DNA of 64,000 nucleotides. Origin: Mesorhizobium temperatum. GTDB lineage: Bacteria > Pseudomonadota > Alphaproteobacteria > Rhizobiales > Rhizobiaceae. The notes beneath the pieces are model-generated. The model was not told the DNA's origin. It worked only from the letters and a program-made list of their open reading frames with translations, and did not search any database. A program made the translations under genes and the position numbers. Location of the stretch: positions 410-64,409 of the forward strand of contig NZ_NPKJ01000040.1 in NCBI RefSeq assembly GCF_002284575.1, given 5' to 3'. Positions 36,449 through 49,397 of this stretch are shown here, piece by piece (positions within the stretch are counted from its first letter, which is position 1; every line of letters begins with the position of its first letter).

Positions 36449-37405
36449 ATGCGGCCGGCGAGGTGGCACTTTTCCAATCATGATGCATTGGTGTTTCCGG
36501 ATTCGTTCAAATTGAAAACGGCAGCCGAGGATTTTTCGGTCGTTCCCCCCTTCGAAATCCGGTCGGGCGCCGAACAGCGCGTCCCCTTCCTCTTCAACTC
36601 ACCGCATAGCGGCCGTCACTATCCGGACCGGTTCCTGGCGATGGCAAGGCTGGACCGAAACGCCATCCGCCGCTCCGAAGATTGCTACGTCGACGAATTG
36701 TTCGGCGGCGCCGTCGCGCTCGGCGCGCCGATGCTGGCGGCAAACTTCCCGCGCGCCTATCTCGATGTCAACCGGGAGCCGTGGGAACTCGATCCGCGCA
36801 TGTTCGCCGAACCCGTGCCGTCGTTCTGCAACATCCGCTCGGCGCGCGTAGCCGGCGGGCTTGGCACCGTGCCCAAGCTGGTGGGAGAGGGGCTCGAAAT
36901 CTATGCCGGCCGCTTGCCGCTGGCGGAAGCCGTCGCGCGCATCGAGGCTGTCTACAAGCCTTATCACGAGACGCTAAAACGGCTTTTGACCAGGACCCAT
37001 GCGCGGTTCGGCTTTGCCGTGCTGATCGATTGCCACTCGATGCCGGCGAGCATCAGGGTCGGCGACAGCGGTGTCAGGCCCGACTTCATCGTCGGCGACC
37101 GTTTCGGCATCTCCGCCTCCGCAGCGTTGACCGAGACGGCGATCGGCCTGCTGATCGGCATGGGCTACACCGTCGCCCATAACAAGCCTTACGCCGGAGG
37201 CTTCATCACCGAGCACTATGGCCGCCCCGTGCGCCATCTCCATGCACTGCAGATCGAGGTCAATCGCGGGCTTTACATGAACGAACGGACGTTCCAGAAA
37301 TCCGCCGGCTTCGATGCACTCGCCGACGATCTGGCGCAATTCTCGGCCCACCTGATGGCGATGCCCGACCACAATTTTATCGATCTGCCGCTCGCCGCCG
37401 AATGA
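36449..37405 (+). CDS. N-formylglutamate amidohydrolase family protein
   Basis: Second FGase-family hydrolase of the window, 318 aa by the ATG at 36449. Zinc/active-site motifs are FNSPHSGRHYP, RAYLDVNREPWELDP, IDCHSMPAS and the late GGFITEHYGRP plus LQIEVNRGLYMNE. It is closer to the canonical HutG-type/FGase pattern (SPHSG, DVNR, DCHS) than the first paralogue. It is divergent from cpdR, an arrangement I associate with Rhizobiales. No hut genes are adjacent. The start is uncertain: no good ribosome binding site is seen, and TTG 36488 or GTG 36491 are alternatives. Confidence 0.85.
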   Translation: MRPARWHFSNHDALVFPDSFKLKTAAEDFSVVPPFEIRSGAEQRVPFLFNSPHSGRHYPDRFLAMARLDRNAIRRSEDCYVDELFGGAVALGAPMLAANFPRAYLDVNREPWELDPRMFAEPVPSFCNIRSARVAGGLGTVPKLVGEGLEIYAGRLPLAEAVARIEAVYKPYHETLKRLLTRTHARFGFAVLIDCHSMPASIRVGDSGVRPDFIVGDRFGISASAALTETAIGLLIGMGYTVAHNKPYAGGFITEHYGRPVRHLHALQIEVNRGLYMNERTFQKSAGFDALADDLAQFSAHLMAMPDHNFIDLPLAAE

Positions 37406-37752
37406 TGCCGAAATCGGAATCGATTTTTACGTGGGATTCTGCGCGTGCGGGTCGGGGACGCGCGATCGGCTGGATGTTGTGCTGAAAAAAAGACCGCATC
37501 GTTTGCACGACACGGTCGAAGTCTAGGGAGGAAACGCCCAAGGAGGGCATGGACAGGAAAGCCTGTCCGAGAACAAATCTATTGTGCGATGCACAAATGT
37601 CAAGCCGTCGACCGGCGTTTTTAATTCACGGTGATGTGTAAACTGAATTCGAGGGCGCCAGCGTTGCATTCGAGCAACAGTTGACGATGCGCAAAAGTTC
37701 CGCACGCCCTTGTTTTGGCGGAAAACCACAGGCAAACGACGGTTCCAGCACG
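37406..37752. repeat. Gene-free gap with a degenerate family 3 repeat
   Basis: At about 37408-37475 there is CGAAATCGGAATCGATTTT followed by GTGGGATTCTGCGCG and GGGGACGCGCG. This order resembles the repeat seen at 40592, 57725 and 61823 but is poorly conserved. The rest of the gap holds no recognisable feature. Confidence 0.4.
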
Positions 37753-37856
37753 CTAAAGCGCGTCGCGTTTGACCGGCCTCATGCGACGCGCTTTAGGTTG
37801 TTGTTTTATGCATGTCGTTATCGCAAAACCGCTGCACACTTTTGCGCGACATGCAT
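37753..37856. repeat. RIME-like two-palindrome repeat, copy 1
   Basis: Palindrome 1: CTAAAGCGCGTCGC with GCGACGCGCTTTAG (37753-37766, 37783-37796). Palindrome 2: ATGCATGTCG with CGACATGCAT (37808-37817, 37847-37856), nested over CGCAAAA/TTTTGCG. The organisation matches Rhizobium-type intergenic mosaic elements. An inverted copy follows galU at 53103. Confidence 0.85.
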
Positions 37857-37875
37857 TACAACGCGGGAGAATCAG

Positions 37876-38649
37876 TTGGACATCAGCATCGATTTCATGC
37901 GGCGCATTGCGCATGCCGCCGCAGCCGAAACCTTGCCGCGCTTCCGCAGCCAAGGCGCGGTCGCCAACAAGGAGCAAGGCAGCTTCGACCCGGTCACCGA
38001 GGCCGACCGCGAGGCCGAGCGGGTCATACGGGCGCTTATATCAGCGGAATATCCCGATCACGGCATCCTCGGCGAGGAGCATGGCAGCGAGAACATTTCC
38101 AGCAGGCATGTCTGGGTGATCGATCCGATCGACGGCACGCGCGCCTTCATTTCCGGCCTGCCGGTGTGGGGGACACTGGTCGGGCTGACGGTCGACGGCG
38201 ATGCCGTCGCCGGCATGATGTCGCAGCCCTTCACCGGCGAGCTTTTCTACGCCAACGCTTCCGGTGCCCATTATGAAGGCCCGGGCGGGCCGCGAAGGCT
38301 GACGACACGCAAGACGACAAGCCTTGCCGACGCGACGCTGTTCACCACCACGCCGGCACTGTTCAAGGGAGACGCGCGTCTGCGCTATGACCTGTTCGAG
38401 AAGCAGGTCCAGCTCGCCCGCTACGGCACCGACTGCTATGCCTTCGCCATGGTCGCGGCAGGAAGCGTCGACATCGTCGCCGACCCCGGTTTGAAACCCT
38501 ACGATATCGTCGCGCTGATCCCGATCATCGAGAAGGCTGGTGGCGTCGTCACCACCTTCGAAGGTGGACCGGCGGAAAGCGGCGGCGACATCCTGGCTGC
38601 GGCAACGCCGGAGCTTCATGCCGCCGCGATGGCGGCGCTGCGTGGCTGA
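37876..38649 (+). CDS. hisN: Histidinol-phosphatase/inositol-monophosphatase family
   Basis: Mg2+-dependent phosphatase of the IMPase superfamily, 257 aa. The metal-site motifs are EEHG (67-70) and DPIDGTRAF (83-91), and GLKPYDIVALIPIIEKAGG forms the third metal block. The best subfamily match is HisN, the non-HAD histidinol phosphatase of histidine synthesis in actinobacteria and rhizobia; inositol-1-phosphatase is the alternative. The start is TTG 37876 with GGGAGA five bases upstream. The RIME-like repeat ends 19 nt before it, so the promoter may lie within or before the repeat. Confidence 0.85.
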   Translation: MDISIDFMRRIAHAAAAETLPRFRSQGAVANKEQGSFDPVTEADREAERVIRALISAEYPDHGILGEEHGSENISSRHVWVIDPIDGTRAFISGLPVWGTLVGLTVDGDAVAGMMSQPFTGELFYANASGAHYEGPGGPRRLTTRKTTSLADATLFTTTPALFKGDARLRYDLFEKQVQLARYGTDCYAFAMVAAGSVDIVADPGLKPYDIVALIPIIEKAGGVVTTFEGGPAESGGDILAAATPELHAAAMAALRG

Positions 38650-38769
38650 AACCGGCTGGCAGCTGGCCATTACGGACTGAGGTGCCCACGGCGACGATAA
38701 CCCCATGCTCCTGACGGGAGGGTGTCAGCAGCTCTCGGTTAAGGAGACAATGTCACGGGAGGGAATCAC

Positions 38770-39297
38770 ATGCCGACGCAGTCAACAACCAGCCGTTCCG
38801 AAGATGCGCCGGCAGAAAATGCTCCAGCAGATGGCCGGGCCGATTTCGATTTCTTCTTAGGACGCTGGAACGTCAACCATCGAAGGCTGCAGAAGCGGCT
38901 GCAAGGCGACACGAACTGGGACGTGTTTGGCGGGACATGCGAAGTGCGCCCGATCCTTGGCGGCCTTGGCAATGTCGACGACAATGTGATTGAATTGCCG
39001 GGCGGCGCCTATCGCGCCGCCACGCTGCGGACGTTCGATCCAGCGACGAGACAATGGTCGATCTGGTGGATCGACGGCCGCAACCCGGCGACCATCGATA
39101 TTCCGATGCGCGGCACCTTCGAAGCAGCCGTCGGCACGTTCCTGTGCGACGACGTCTTCGACGGACGCGATATCCAGGTTCGCTTCCTCTGGTCGCGGAT
39201 CACTGAAAAATCGGCGCGCTGGGAGCAGGCTTTTTCACCGGATGGCGGCAAGACCTGGGAGACCAACTGGATCATGGATTTCGCCCGGCAGGGATAG
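38770..39297 (+). CDS. DUF1579-like conserved protein
   Basis: The 175-aa product contains the DUF1579 pattern: FDFFLGRWNVNHRRL, a GGTCEVRPILGGLG turn, then FDPATRQWSIWWIDGRNP and a C-terminal SPDGGKTWETNWIMDF. These are short beta-rich proteins of unknown function. The first 30 residues are low-complexity and variable. GGGAGGG precedes the ATG at a normal distance. It appears to be monocistronic. Confidence 0.8.
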   Translation: MPTQSTTSRSEDAPAENAPADGRADFDFFLGRWNVNHRRLQKRLQGDTNWDVFGGTCEVRPILGGLGNVDDNVIELPGGAYRAATLRTFDPATRQWSIWWIDGRNPATIDIPMRGTFEAAVGTFLCDDVFDGRDIQVRFLWSRITEKSARWEQAFSPDGGKTWETNWIMDFARQG

Positions 39298-39394
39298 CCC
39301 GACGATCGAGGTTGGCAGGCATTTTTCAAGCCGAGGCATGGACTTCAATGACTTGGAGCGCTCTTGGAGCGTCCGGAGGGAGTGCGGCACTCAA

Positions 39395-40369
39395 TCAGGC
39401 CGTGTCGTCGCTTCCCGGGATGAAGGCATCGAAGGCGGCAAAGAACTGCTCGCGATAGAAGTCGGCTTCCTGCAATATTTCATGGCGTGCATCATCGATC
39501 ACCAGCAGCGAACCGAGGCGCAGACGTCTGGTGTAGGTTTCCACCGCCCTGGTCGAGACGACCTGGTCGGCACCGGCGGCGATCACCAGCAAGGGTACCT
39601 GGATCCTCGCCATGTAGTCGGGATCGCTGATGGCCTCGGACGCCTGCGCCGCCGCTTTCAGCCAGCGTATCGTCGGGCCGCCGAGCGCCAGTTGCGGGTA
39701 GGTTTCGTAGATCAGCGTGTTGCGTCGATACCGCTCCGGATCTGATGTCACCATGTTGGCGGCAAACGGTATGGTTCTTCTGGGCCGCGGACCCCAGGCG
39801 GCATAAAGCTTGCCAAGGCCCAGCAGACAGAGCAGCGAGCAGAGGCGGCGAACGGCGGTTGTCGAGACCGGCAGGTCGGGAACGGCCAGGAATGGCGCGA
39901 TCAGCACCATGCGCCGTACGCGGTTCACCATCGACGGTGCGGCAAGCAGCGTAATCACCGCCCCGGCCGAATGGGCCAAGATATAATACGGCCCCCGGCA
40001 GTCGGGCAGCACGATTTCCTCGAAGAACTGTTCCAGGTCGCTGGTATAGTCGAAGAAGCTCCGGACATAGCCGCGCTCGCGGTCGTTGATCAGCCGGTCG
40101 GAACCGCCCTGGCCGCGCCAGTCGAGGGTGGCGACGCCGAAGCCGCGATCGGCAAGGTTGCGGATGGTCTCGAAATATTTTTCGATGCACTCGTTGCGGC
40201 CGGTCAAGACGACCACGGTGCCCTTCATCGGGCGCGCAACGGCGGGAAAGAGGCCGTAGCGGATCTTCTTGCCATCGCGCGTTGTAAAGAAACCACCGGC
40301 CGCATTTTCCGGTAGCGGATTGCCCGGAATTTCGCGGAAGAGGGGACTTTTGTTGAGGAGGTCCGTCAT
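39395..40369 (-). CDS. Alpha/beta hydrolase (lysophospholipase L2-like)
   Basis: Serine hydrolase of the alpha/beta fold, 324 aa. The nucleophile elbow reads AHSAGA, the strand before it carries GVATLDWRGQGGSDR, and the catalytic Asp and His lie in VIAAGADQVVS and DDARHEILQE. This is the monoglyceride lipase/lysophospholipase group. ATG 40369 (MTDLLNKSPLF) is preferred; a longer reading to 40516 adds 49 poorly supported residues, and neither start has a strong ribosome binding site. The substrate is likely a membrane lipid or monoacylglycerol, by family. Confidence 0.85.
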   Translation of the reverse strand: MTDLLNKSPLFREIPGNPLPENAAGGFFTTRDGKKIRYGLFPAVARPMKGTVVVLTGRNECIEKYFETIRNLADRGFGVATLDWRGQGGSDRLINDRERGYVRSFFDYTSDLEQFFEEIVLPDCRGPYYILAHSAGAVITLLAAPSMVNRVRRMVLIAPFLAVPDLPVSTTAVRRLCSLLCLLGLGKLYAAWGPRPRRTIPFAANMVTSDPERYRRNTLIYETYPQLALGGPTIRWLKAAAQASEAISDPDYMARIQVPLLVIAAGADQVVSTRAVETYTRRLRLGSLLVIDDARHEILQEADFYREQFFAAFDAFIPGSDDTA

Positions 40370-40591
40370 TCGGCGCTGCGTTTGTGTGTCGCTGCCCTTA
40401 TGGCGCAAGCTTTGGTAGGCATAGACGCCCATGCAGCAAAAGCAAAGGAATTCCGGACGCGTTGGAAAGGCTGAACGAGGCAGCCGGCGAGTGAGGCCGA
40501 AAGCAGCTTGCGGCACGCTTCCGGCCCCCCGTCGATCCGGGAGGAAGGGACGTTACACCCGGTCGGCCCCGTTGCGGCATCTCGCGCGTGA

Positions 40592-40680
40592 CCCCGAAAA
40601 TCGGACCCGATTTTCGCTGTGAATCATGCGCAATCAAAGTGTTACAGCGTCCTTTGCGTGTCCGAGAGGACGCGCGACGC
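40592..40680. repeat. Palindromic intergenic repeat, family 3 copy A
   Basis: CGAAAATCGG/CGATTTTCG palindrome (40595-40616), a spacer with AATCATGCG, then AGCGTCCTTTGCGTGTCC facing GGACGCGC (40656-40675). The same order of blocks occurs at 61823-61918 and, inverted, at 57725-57815. It is in the gap upstream of the small heat-shock gene. Confidence 0.65.
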
Positions 40681-40835
40681 CGTAACCGCCGCCTGTTCCT
40701 GATCCTGGAAGCAGTCTAGCTCCGCTTAGCTGAACGCCCGCCGAAGCCGCGGTTCATCTGCCGTTCATCGAGAAATCTTGAAATGCTTTCAGGTGTTCCC
40801 CAAATGTCTGCTGTGGCCGCCAATGTCGGGGCCGC

Positions 40836-40910
40836 TGGCCTATCCGGAACGCCGTCACGGGTTTCGCACCGGCCATACGCAAACCTTGTTGCTCAACAGG
40901 AGAACACACT
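40836..40910 (+). promoter_or_regulatory. Possible ROSE-type RNA thermometer in hsp20 leader
   Basis: The leader ends TTGCT (40889-40893), CAAC, AGGAG (40898-40902) and ATG at 40911. TTGCT pairing with AGGA with one bulged G is the hallmark of ROSE elements that hide the ribosome binding site of rhizobial small heat-shock genes. An upstream stem TGGCC/GGCCA (40836-40840, 40871-40875) adds the expected 5' structure. No fold was computed. Confidence 0.5.
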
Positions 40911-41378
40911 ATGCGTCACGTTGATTTTTCCCCGCTCTATCGTTCGACCGTCGGTTTCGACCGGCTGTTCACCATGCTCGATTCGCTTGCGCAGCCCGAA
41001 GGTGCGCAGACCTATCCACCCTACAACATCGAGCGCACCGGTGAGGATTCCTATCGCATCTCGATGGCGGTCGCCGGCTTCTCGGACGATGAGCTCTCGA
41101 TCGAGGCTCACCGCAACGTTCTGACCGTCAAGGGTGAGCGCAAGGAAGAGGGGAATGGCGAAGGCTCCGAACTGCTCTATCGCGGTATCGCCAGCAGGGC
41201 CTTTGAGCGCCGCTTCCAGCTTGCCGACCATGTTGAAGTCGTCGGCGCCTCGCTGAAGAACGGCCTGCTCTTCGTCGACCTCAAGCGCAATATTCCCGAG
41301 GAGCTGAAGCCCCGCAAGATCGCGATCACCGCGGCTTCGGCGAAGGCCAAGCAGATCGAGGCAAAGACCGCCGCGTGA
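40911..41378 (+). CDS. Hsp20-family small heat-shock protein
   Basis: ATP-independent chaperone that holds unfolding proteins, 155 aa. The alpha-crystallin domain spans about residues 38-130 (YNIERTGEDSYRISMAVAGFS through NGLLFVDLKRNIPEE), flanked by a short N-terminal arm (FDRLFTMLD, IbpA-like) and an Ala/Lys-rich tail. AGGAG precedes the ATG by 8 nt and may be masked by a thermometer hairpin. The gene is followed by a strong terminator and stands alone. Confidence 0.94.
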   Translation: MRHVDFSPLYRSTVGFDRLFTMLDSLAQPEGAQTYPPYNIERTGEDSYRISMAVAGFSDDELSIEAHRNVLTVKGERKEEGNGEGSELLYRGIASRAFERRFQLADHVEVVGASLKNGLLFVDLKRNIPEELKPRKIAITAASAKAKQIEAKTAA

Positions 41379-41407
41379 GCCGCGTCACAAAGACGACCTC
41401 AGGGACG

Positions 41408-41436
41408 AAGGGCGGCGCTTGGCGCCGCCCTTTTTT
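41408..41436. terminator. Bidirectional Rho-independent terminator
   Basis: Eleven-base arms AAGGGCGGCGC/GCGCCGCCCTT (41408-41418, 41422-41432) with loop TTG and a TTTTTT run. It lies between convergent hsp20 and threonine aldolase genes. Confidence 0.9.
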
Positions 41437-41457
41437 GTGGATGTGGATAAGGTGCCG

Positions 41458-42510
41458 CTATCCAGCAATTATCTGGCCAAAGCGGTCAACCTCTTCGGTC
41501 GTGGTCGCAAAGCTGGTAACGAAGCGGTAGAGCGCCTCGTCCTCGCCGATGTGGCCGTCAAAGTCGTGCGGCTTGTGCCAGTCGTAGAAGGCGGCACCGG
41601 CCACTTGTACTCGTTCAGCCTCGGCCTTTTTCATCACCGCGAAGGTCTCGTTCGCTTGCGGCAGCCAGGCAAGACGCGCCGACGGGGAATCCTCGATCAG
41701 TGCTGCAAGGCGCGCTGCCATGGCGTTGGCGTGCCGGGCCGTGTCGAGCCACAGGTCGTCCTTGAAATAGGCTTCGAACTGCGCAGCGACGAAGCGCGAT
41801 TTCGAGAACAATTGCGCCGCGCGCTTGCGCAGGAAGGCCAGTTCCCTGGCGCGGTCGAGATCGAACAGCACGATAGCCTCGGCGCACCAGCAGCCGTTCT
41901 TTGTGCCGCCGAAAGAGAGGATGTCGATGCCGCCCTTCCAGGTCATCTCCGCCGGCGTTGTGTCGAGCGCGACCAGCGCATTGGCGAAGCGGGCGCCATC
42001 CATGTGCAGCGGCAGTTTGTGATGCTTGGTGATCGCCGAAATCCTGGCAATTTCGTTCAGTGTGTAGATGGTGCCGACCTCGGTCGACTGGGTGATCGAC
42101 ACCGCCATCGGGCGCCCGGAATGGACGATTTCAGGCGCGAACCGGCCCACCGCCCTGTCCAGGTCGTTCGGATCTATCTTGCCCAGCGCACCGTCGACGG
42201 CATAGAGCCGTGAGCCGCCGGTAAAGTATTCCGGCGCACCGCATTCATCCTCGATGACATGCGATTCTCGATGGCAGAAGGATATGCCGCCTGATTTGTT
42301 ATAGGCGGTCAGCGACAGCGAATTGGCAGCGGTGCCGGTCGCCACGAAAAACACCGCGACCTCGCGCTCGAAGATTTCGTTGAAGCGCTGGTTTACGGTC
42401 TGGTCGAGGGCGCCGTCGCCATAGGCAGTGGAGAAGCCGCCGGCGTGGGCCGACAGGCCCGCGGCGATGCTGGGATGGGCGCCTGCCCAATTGTCGGAAG
42501 CGAAATTCAT
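41458..42510 (-). CDS. ltaE: Low-specificity L-threonine aldolase
   Basis: PLP-dependent enzyme cleaving threonine or allo-threonine to glycine and acetaldehyde, 350 aa. It has FASDNWAGAHPSI at the start, HMDGARFANALV (169-180), and the cofactor Lys204 in SFGGTKNGCWCAEA. ATG 42510 gives the family-normal N-terminus; the upstream extension to 42648 has no similarity. The ribosome binding site is weak (AGG about 9 nt upstream). Confidence 0.92.
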   Translation of the reverse strand: MNFASDNWAGAHPSIAAGLSAHAGGFSTAYGDGALDQTVNQRFNEIFEREVAVFFVATGTAANSLSLTAYNKSGGISFCHRESHVIEDECGAPEYFTGGSRLYAVDGALGKIDPNDLDRAVGRFAPEIVHSGRPMAVSITQSTEVGTIYTLNEIARISAITKHHKLPLHMDGARFANALVALDTTPAEMTWKGGIDILSFGGTKNGCWCAEAIVLFDLDRARELAFLRKRAAQLFSKSRFVAAQFEAYFKDDLWLDTARHANAMAARLAALIEDSPSARLAWLPQANETFAVMKKAEAERVQVAGAAFYDWHKPHDFDGHIGEDEALYRFVTSFATTTEEVDRFGQIIAG

Positions 42511-42977
42511 GCGTTTGCCTGTGCTGGGAAAGTCGATGCAACCTTGGCCGCTTTCGCTTGCCGCTCGCAAGTGCCAAGCGGCGGAAAAGCGGTAAAGCCA
42601 GCGAGAGGCCGGGACACAGGCCGACGACCGAAGGTTGCGTTTTGGCACGGTCGCGCGTAATTTTCTGTCTCTAAATGCCTAAGATTGTTGTGAATCGGTC
42701 TTGTGCGCATCCGCAATTTCTGTCATAAAAATTTAGGACAGTAGTGCTGTCTTATTTTGTCGCACAAAAAAGGCTGGATTGGCGTATCATCGGGCCTCTC
42801 CGGCCGTTGCCGCGAGCGACAGGTAGACAGCCCGGCTCTGGCCTGTACGATTGCCGGATGCGAACCAGGCCGCCTGGTTCGGCAAGGATTTCGCAAGACG
42901 TGCCGTAAGGATGAGAGGGAAGCTCATGCGCTTCCCAACGAAAACCAGCGCCCTTAGGGCTGGGAATGGAGGACAGG
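42511..42977. promoter_or_regulatory. gltB upstream region with two palindromes
   Basis: The 467-nt gap contains GACAG/CTGTC (42737-42741, 42747-42751) and TTTTGT/ACAAAA (42755-42760, 42764-42769) side by side in an A+T-rich patch, plausible operators for nitrogen or amino-acid control of gltBD. Further downstream are G+C-rich inverted repeats. No sigma-54 -24/-12 element was recognised. Confidence 0.4.
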
Positions 42978-47729
<4,752 letters not shown>

Positions 47730-47742
47730 GCTTTGGGAGTTG

Positions 47743-47763
47743 CCGGGAAGCCAGGCTTCCCGG
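47743..47763 (+). terminator. Hairpin between gltB and gltD
   Basis: Perfect eight-base arms CCGGGAAG/CTTCCCGG around CCAGG, without a T-run, in the 144-nt gltB-gltD gap. It may set the ratio of the two subunits. Confidence 0.55.
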
Positions 47764-47873
47764 TCGACGCCTTCATCAACAATCCTGGCCTCGCACTGAA
47801 GGTTGCCATGGCTGCCTTATGAGGTTAACGGGTGCGTCGTCGAGCGCGCCATCTGGACAGCAGGGACTGGACT

Positions 47874-49328
47874 ATGGGCAAGGTAACAGGGTTTCTCGAG
47901 ATCGACCGGCAGGTGCACAAGTACCAGCCGGCTTCCGACCGCATCCGGCATTTTCGCGAGTTCACGCTGCCGATGTCGGATAAGGAGGTCGAGAAACAGG
48001 CCGCGCGCTGTATGGATTGCGGCATTCCGTACTGCCACGGGCCGACCGGCTGCCCGGTCCACAACCAGATCCCGGACTGGAACGACCTCGTCTACAATGG
48101 CGACTGGGACAATGCGATCCGCAACCTGCACTCGACCAACAATTTCCCGGAATTCACCGGCCGCATCTGTCCGGCACCTTGCGAGGAAGCCTGCACGCTG
48201 AACCTTGAGGACATTCCGGTCGCCATCAAGACGATCGAGCAGGCGATCGCCGACAAGGCCTATGAAACCGGTCATATCCGGCCCTACCCGCCGGAAAAGA
48301 AGACCGGCAGGCGCGTCGCCGTCATTGGCTCGGGGCCGGCCGGCATGGCGGCCGCCCAGCAGCTTGGCCGCGCCGGCCACGACGTCCACGTCTTTGAGCG
48401 CGAGAGCCGGCCGGGCGGGCTGATGCGCTACGGCATCCCCGACTTCAAGATCGAGAAGCACTATATCGACCGGCGCATCGAGCAGATGCAAGGCGAGGGC
48501 GTGAGCTTCCATTGCGGCGTCAATGTCGGCGTCGACAAACCGGTGGCGCAGCTGCTCGCCGAATACGATGCTGTGCTCTATTGCGGCGGTTCGGAAACGC
48601 CGCGCCCGGCCAACATTCCCGGTGACGATCTCGACGGCGTTCATGACGCGATGCCCTATCTGGTGCAGCAGAACAAGCGCATCGGCGGTGAGCCGATCCA
48701 GTCGGTGGCGTGGCCCTCGCCGCCGATCGTCGCCGGCGGCCAGCATGTCGTCGTCGTCGGCGGCGGCGACACCGCCTCCGACTGCGTCGGCACCGCCTTC
48801 CGTCAGGGCGCCGTGCGCGTCACACAGCTCGACATCCGGCCGCAGCCGCCGGAAAAGGAAGACAAGCTTTCGGTCTGGCCTTACTGGGCGACGAAGATGC
48901 GCACCTCGTCCTCGCAGGCTGAAGGCGCCGAGCGCGAGTTCCAGGTGGCAACGCTCGAATTCATCGGCGAGGACGGCGCGTTGACCGGCGTCAAATGCTG
49001 CGAGGTCGATGAAAAGCGCAAGCCGATCGCCGGCACGGAATTCGTCATCCGAGCGGATCTCGCCTTCATCGCCATCGGCTTTGCCGGGCCGGCTACCGTC
49101 GGACCGGTGTCGGAGCTGGCTGGCCAGATGAAGATCGTCATCGACAGCCGCCGCTCGAACAACGTCGAGGCCAATGACCGCGACTACAAGACCAGCGTCG
49201 AAAAGCTCTATGCGGCGGGCGATGTGCGCCGCGGTCAATCGCTGGTCGTCTGGGCGATCCGCGAGGGCCGGCAGGCGGCTCGTTCGATCGACGAGGCGCT
49301 GATGGGATCGAGCGTGCTGCCGCGCTGA
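47874..49328 (+). CDS. gltD: Glutamate synthase small subunit
   Basis: FAD/NADPH-binding subunit that feeds electrons to GltB, 484 aa. The N-terminal 4Fe-4S-cluster cysteines are in ARCMDCGIPYCHGPTGCPVHN and RICPAPCEEACTLN. The FAD site VIGSGPAGMAAAQQL and the NADPH site VVVVGGGDTASDCVGTA follow, and the closing FAD motif is YAAGDVRRGQSLVVWAI. ATG 47874 with AGGGA upstream gives the canonical MGKVTGFLE start. Co-transcription with gltB is likely. Confidence 0.96.
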   Translation: MGKVTGFLEIDRQVHKYQPASDRIRHFREFTLPMSDKEVEKQAARCMDCGIPYCHGPTGCPVHNQIPDWNDLVYNGDWDNAIRNLHSTNNFPEFTGRICPAPCEEACTLNLEDIPVAIKTIEQAIADKAYETGHIRPYPPEKKTGRRVAVIGSGPAGMAAAQQLGRAGHDVHVFERESRPGGLMRYGIPDFKIEKHYIDRRIEQMQGEGVSFHCGVNVGVDKPVAQLLAEYDAVLYCGGSETPRPANIPGDDLDGVHDAMPYLVQQNKRIGGEPIQSVAWPSPPIVAGGQHVVVVGGGDTASDCVGTAFRQGAVRVTQLDIRPQPPEKEDKLSVWPYWATKMRTSSSQAEGAEREFQVATLEFIGEDGALTGVKCCEVDEKRKPIAGTEFVIRADLAFIAIGFAGPATVGPVSELAGQMKIVIDSRRSNNVEANDRDYKTSVEKLYAAGDVRRGQSLVVWAIREGRQAARSIDEALMGSSVLPR

Positions 49329-49397
49329 GTCTGTCTCGAGCGCTACTCCTGCGGCCATCTGAAGGCGCTTTCTGCCCTTCCGCTGCCCGGGGCAGGT

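Noticed and set aside
42780..42977. G+C-rich inverted repeats before gltB considered as a riboswitch
   Set aside because: The bases do not match known glutamine, glycine or other aptamer cores that I can recognise.
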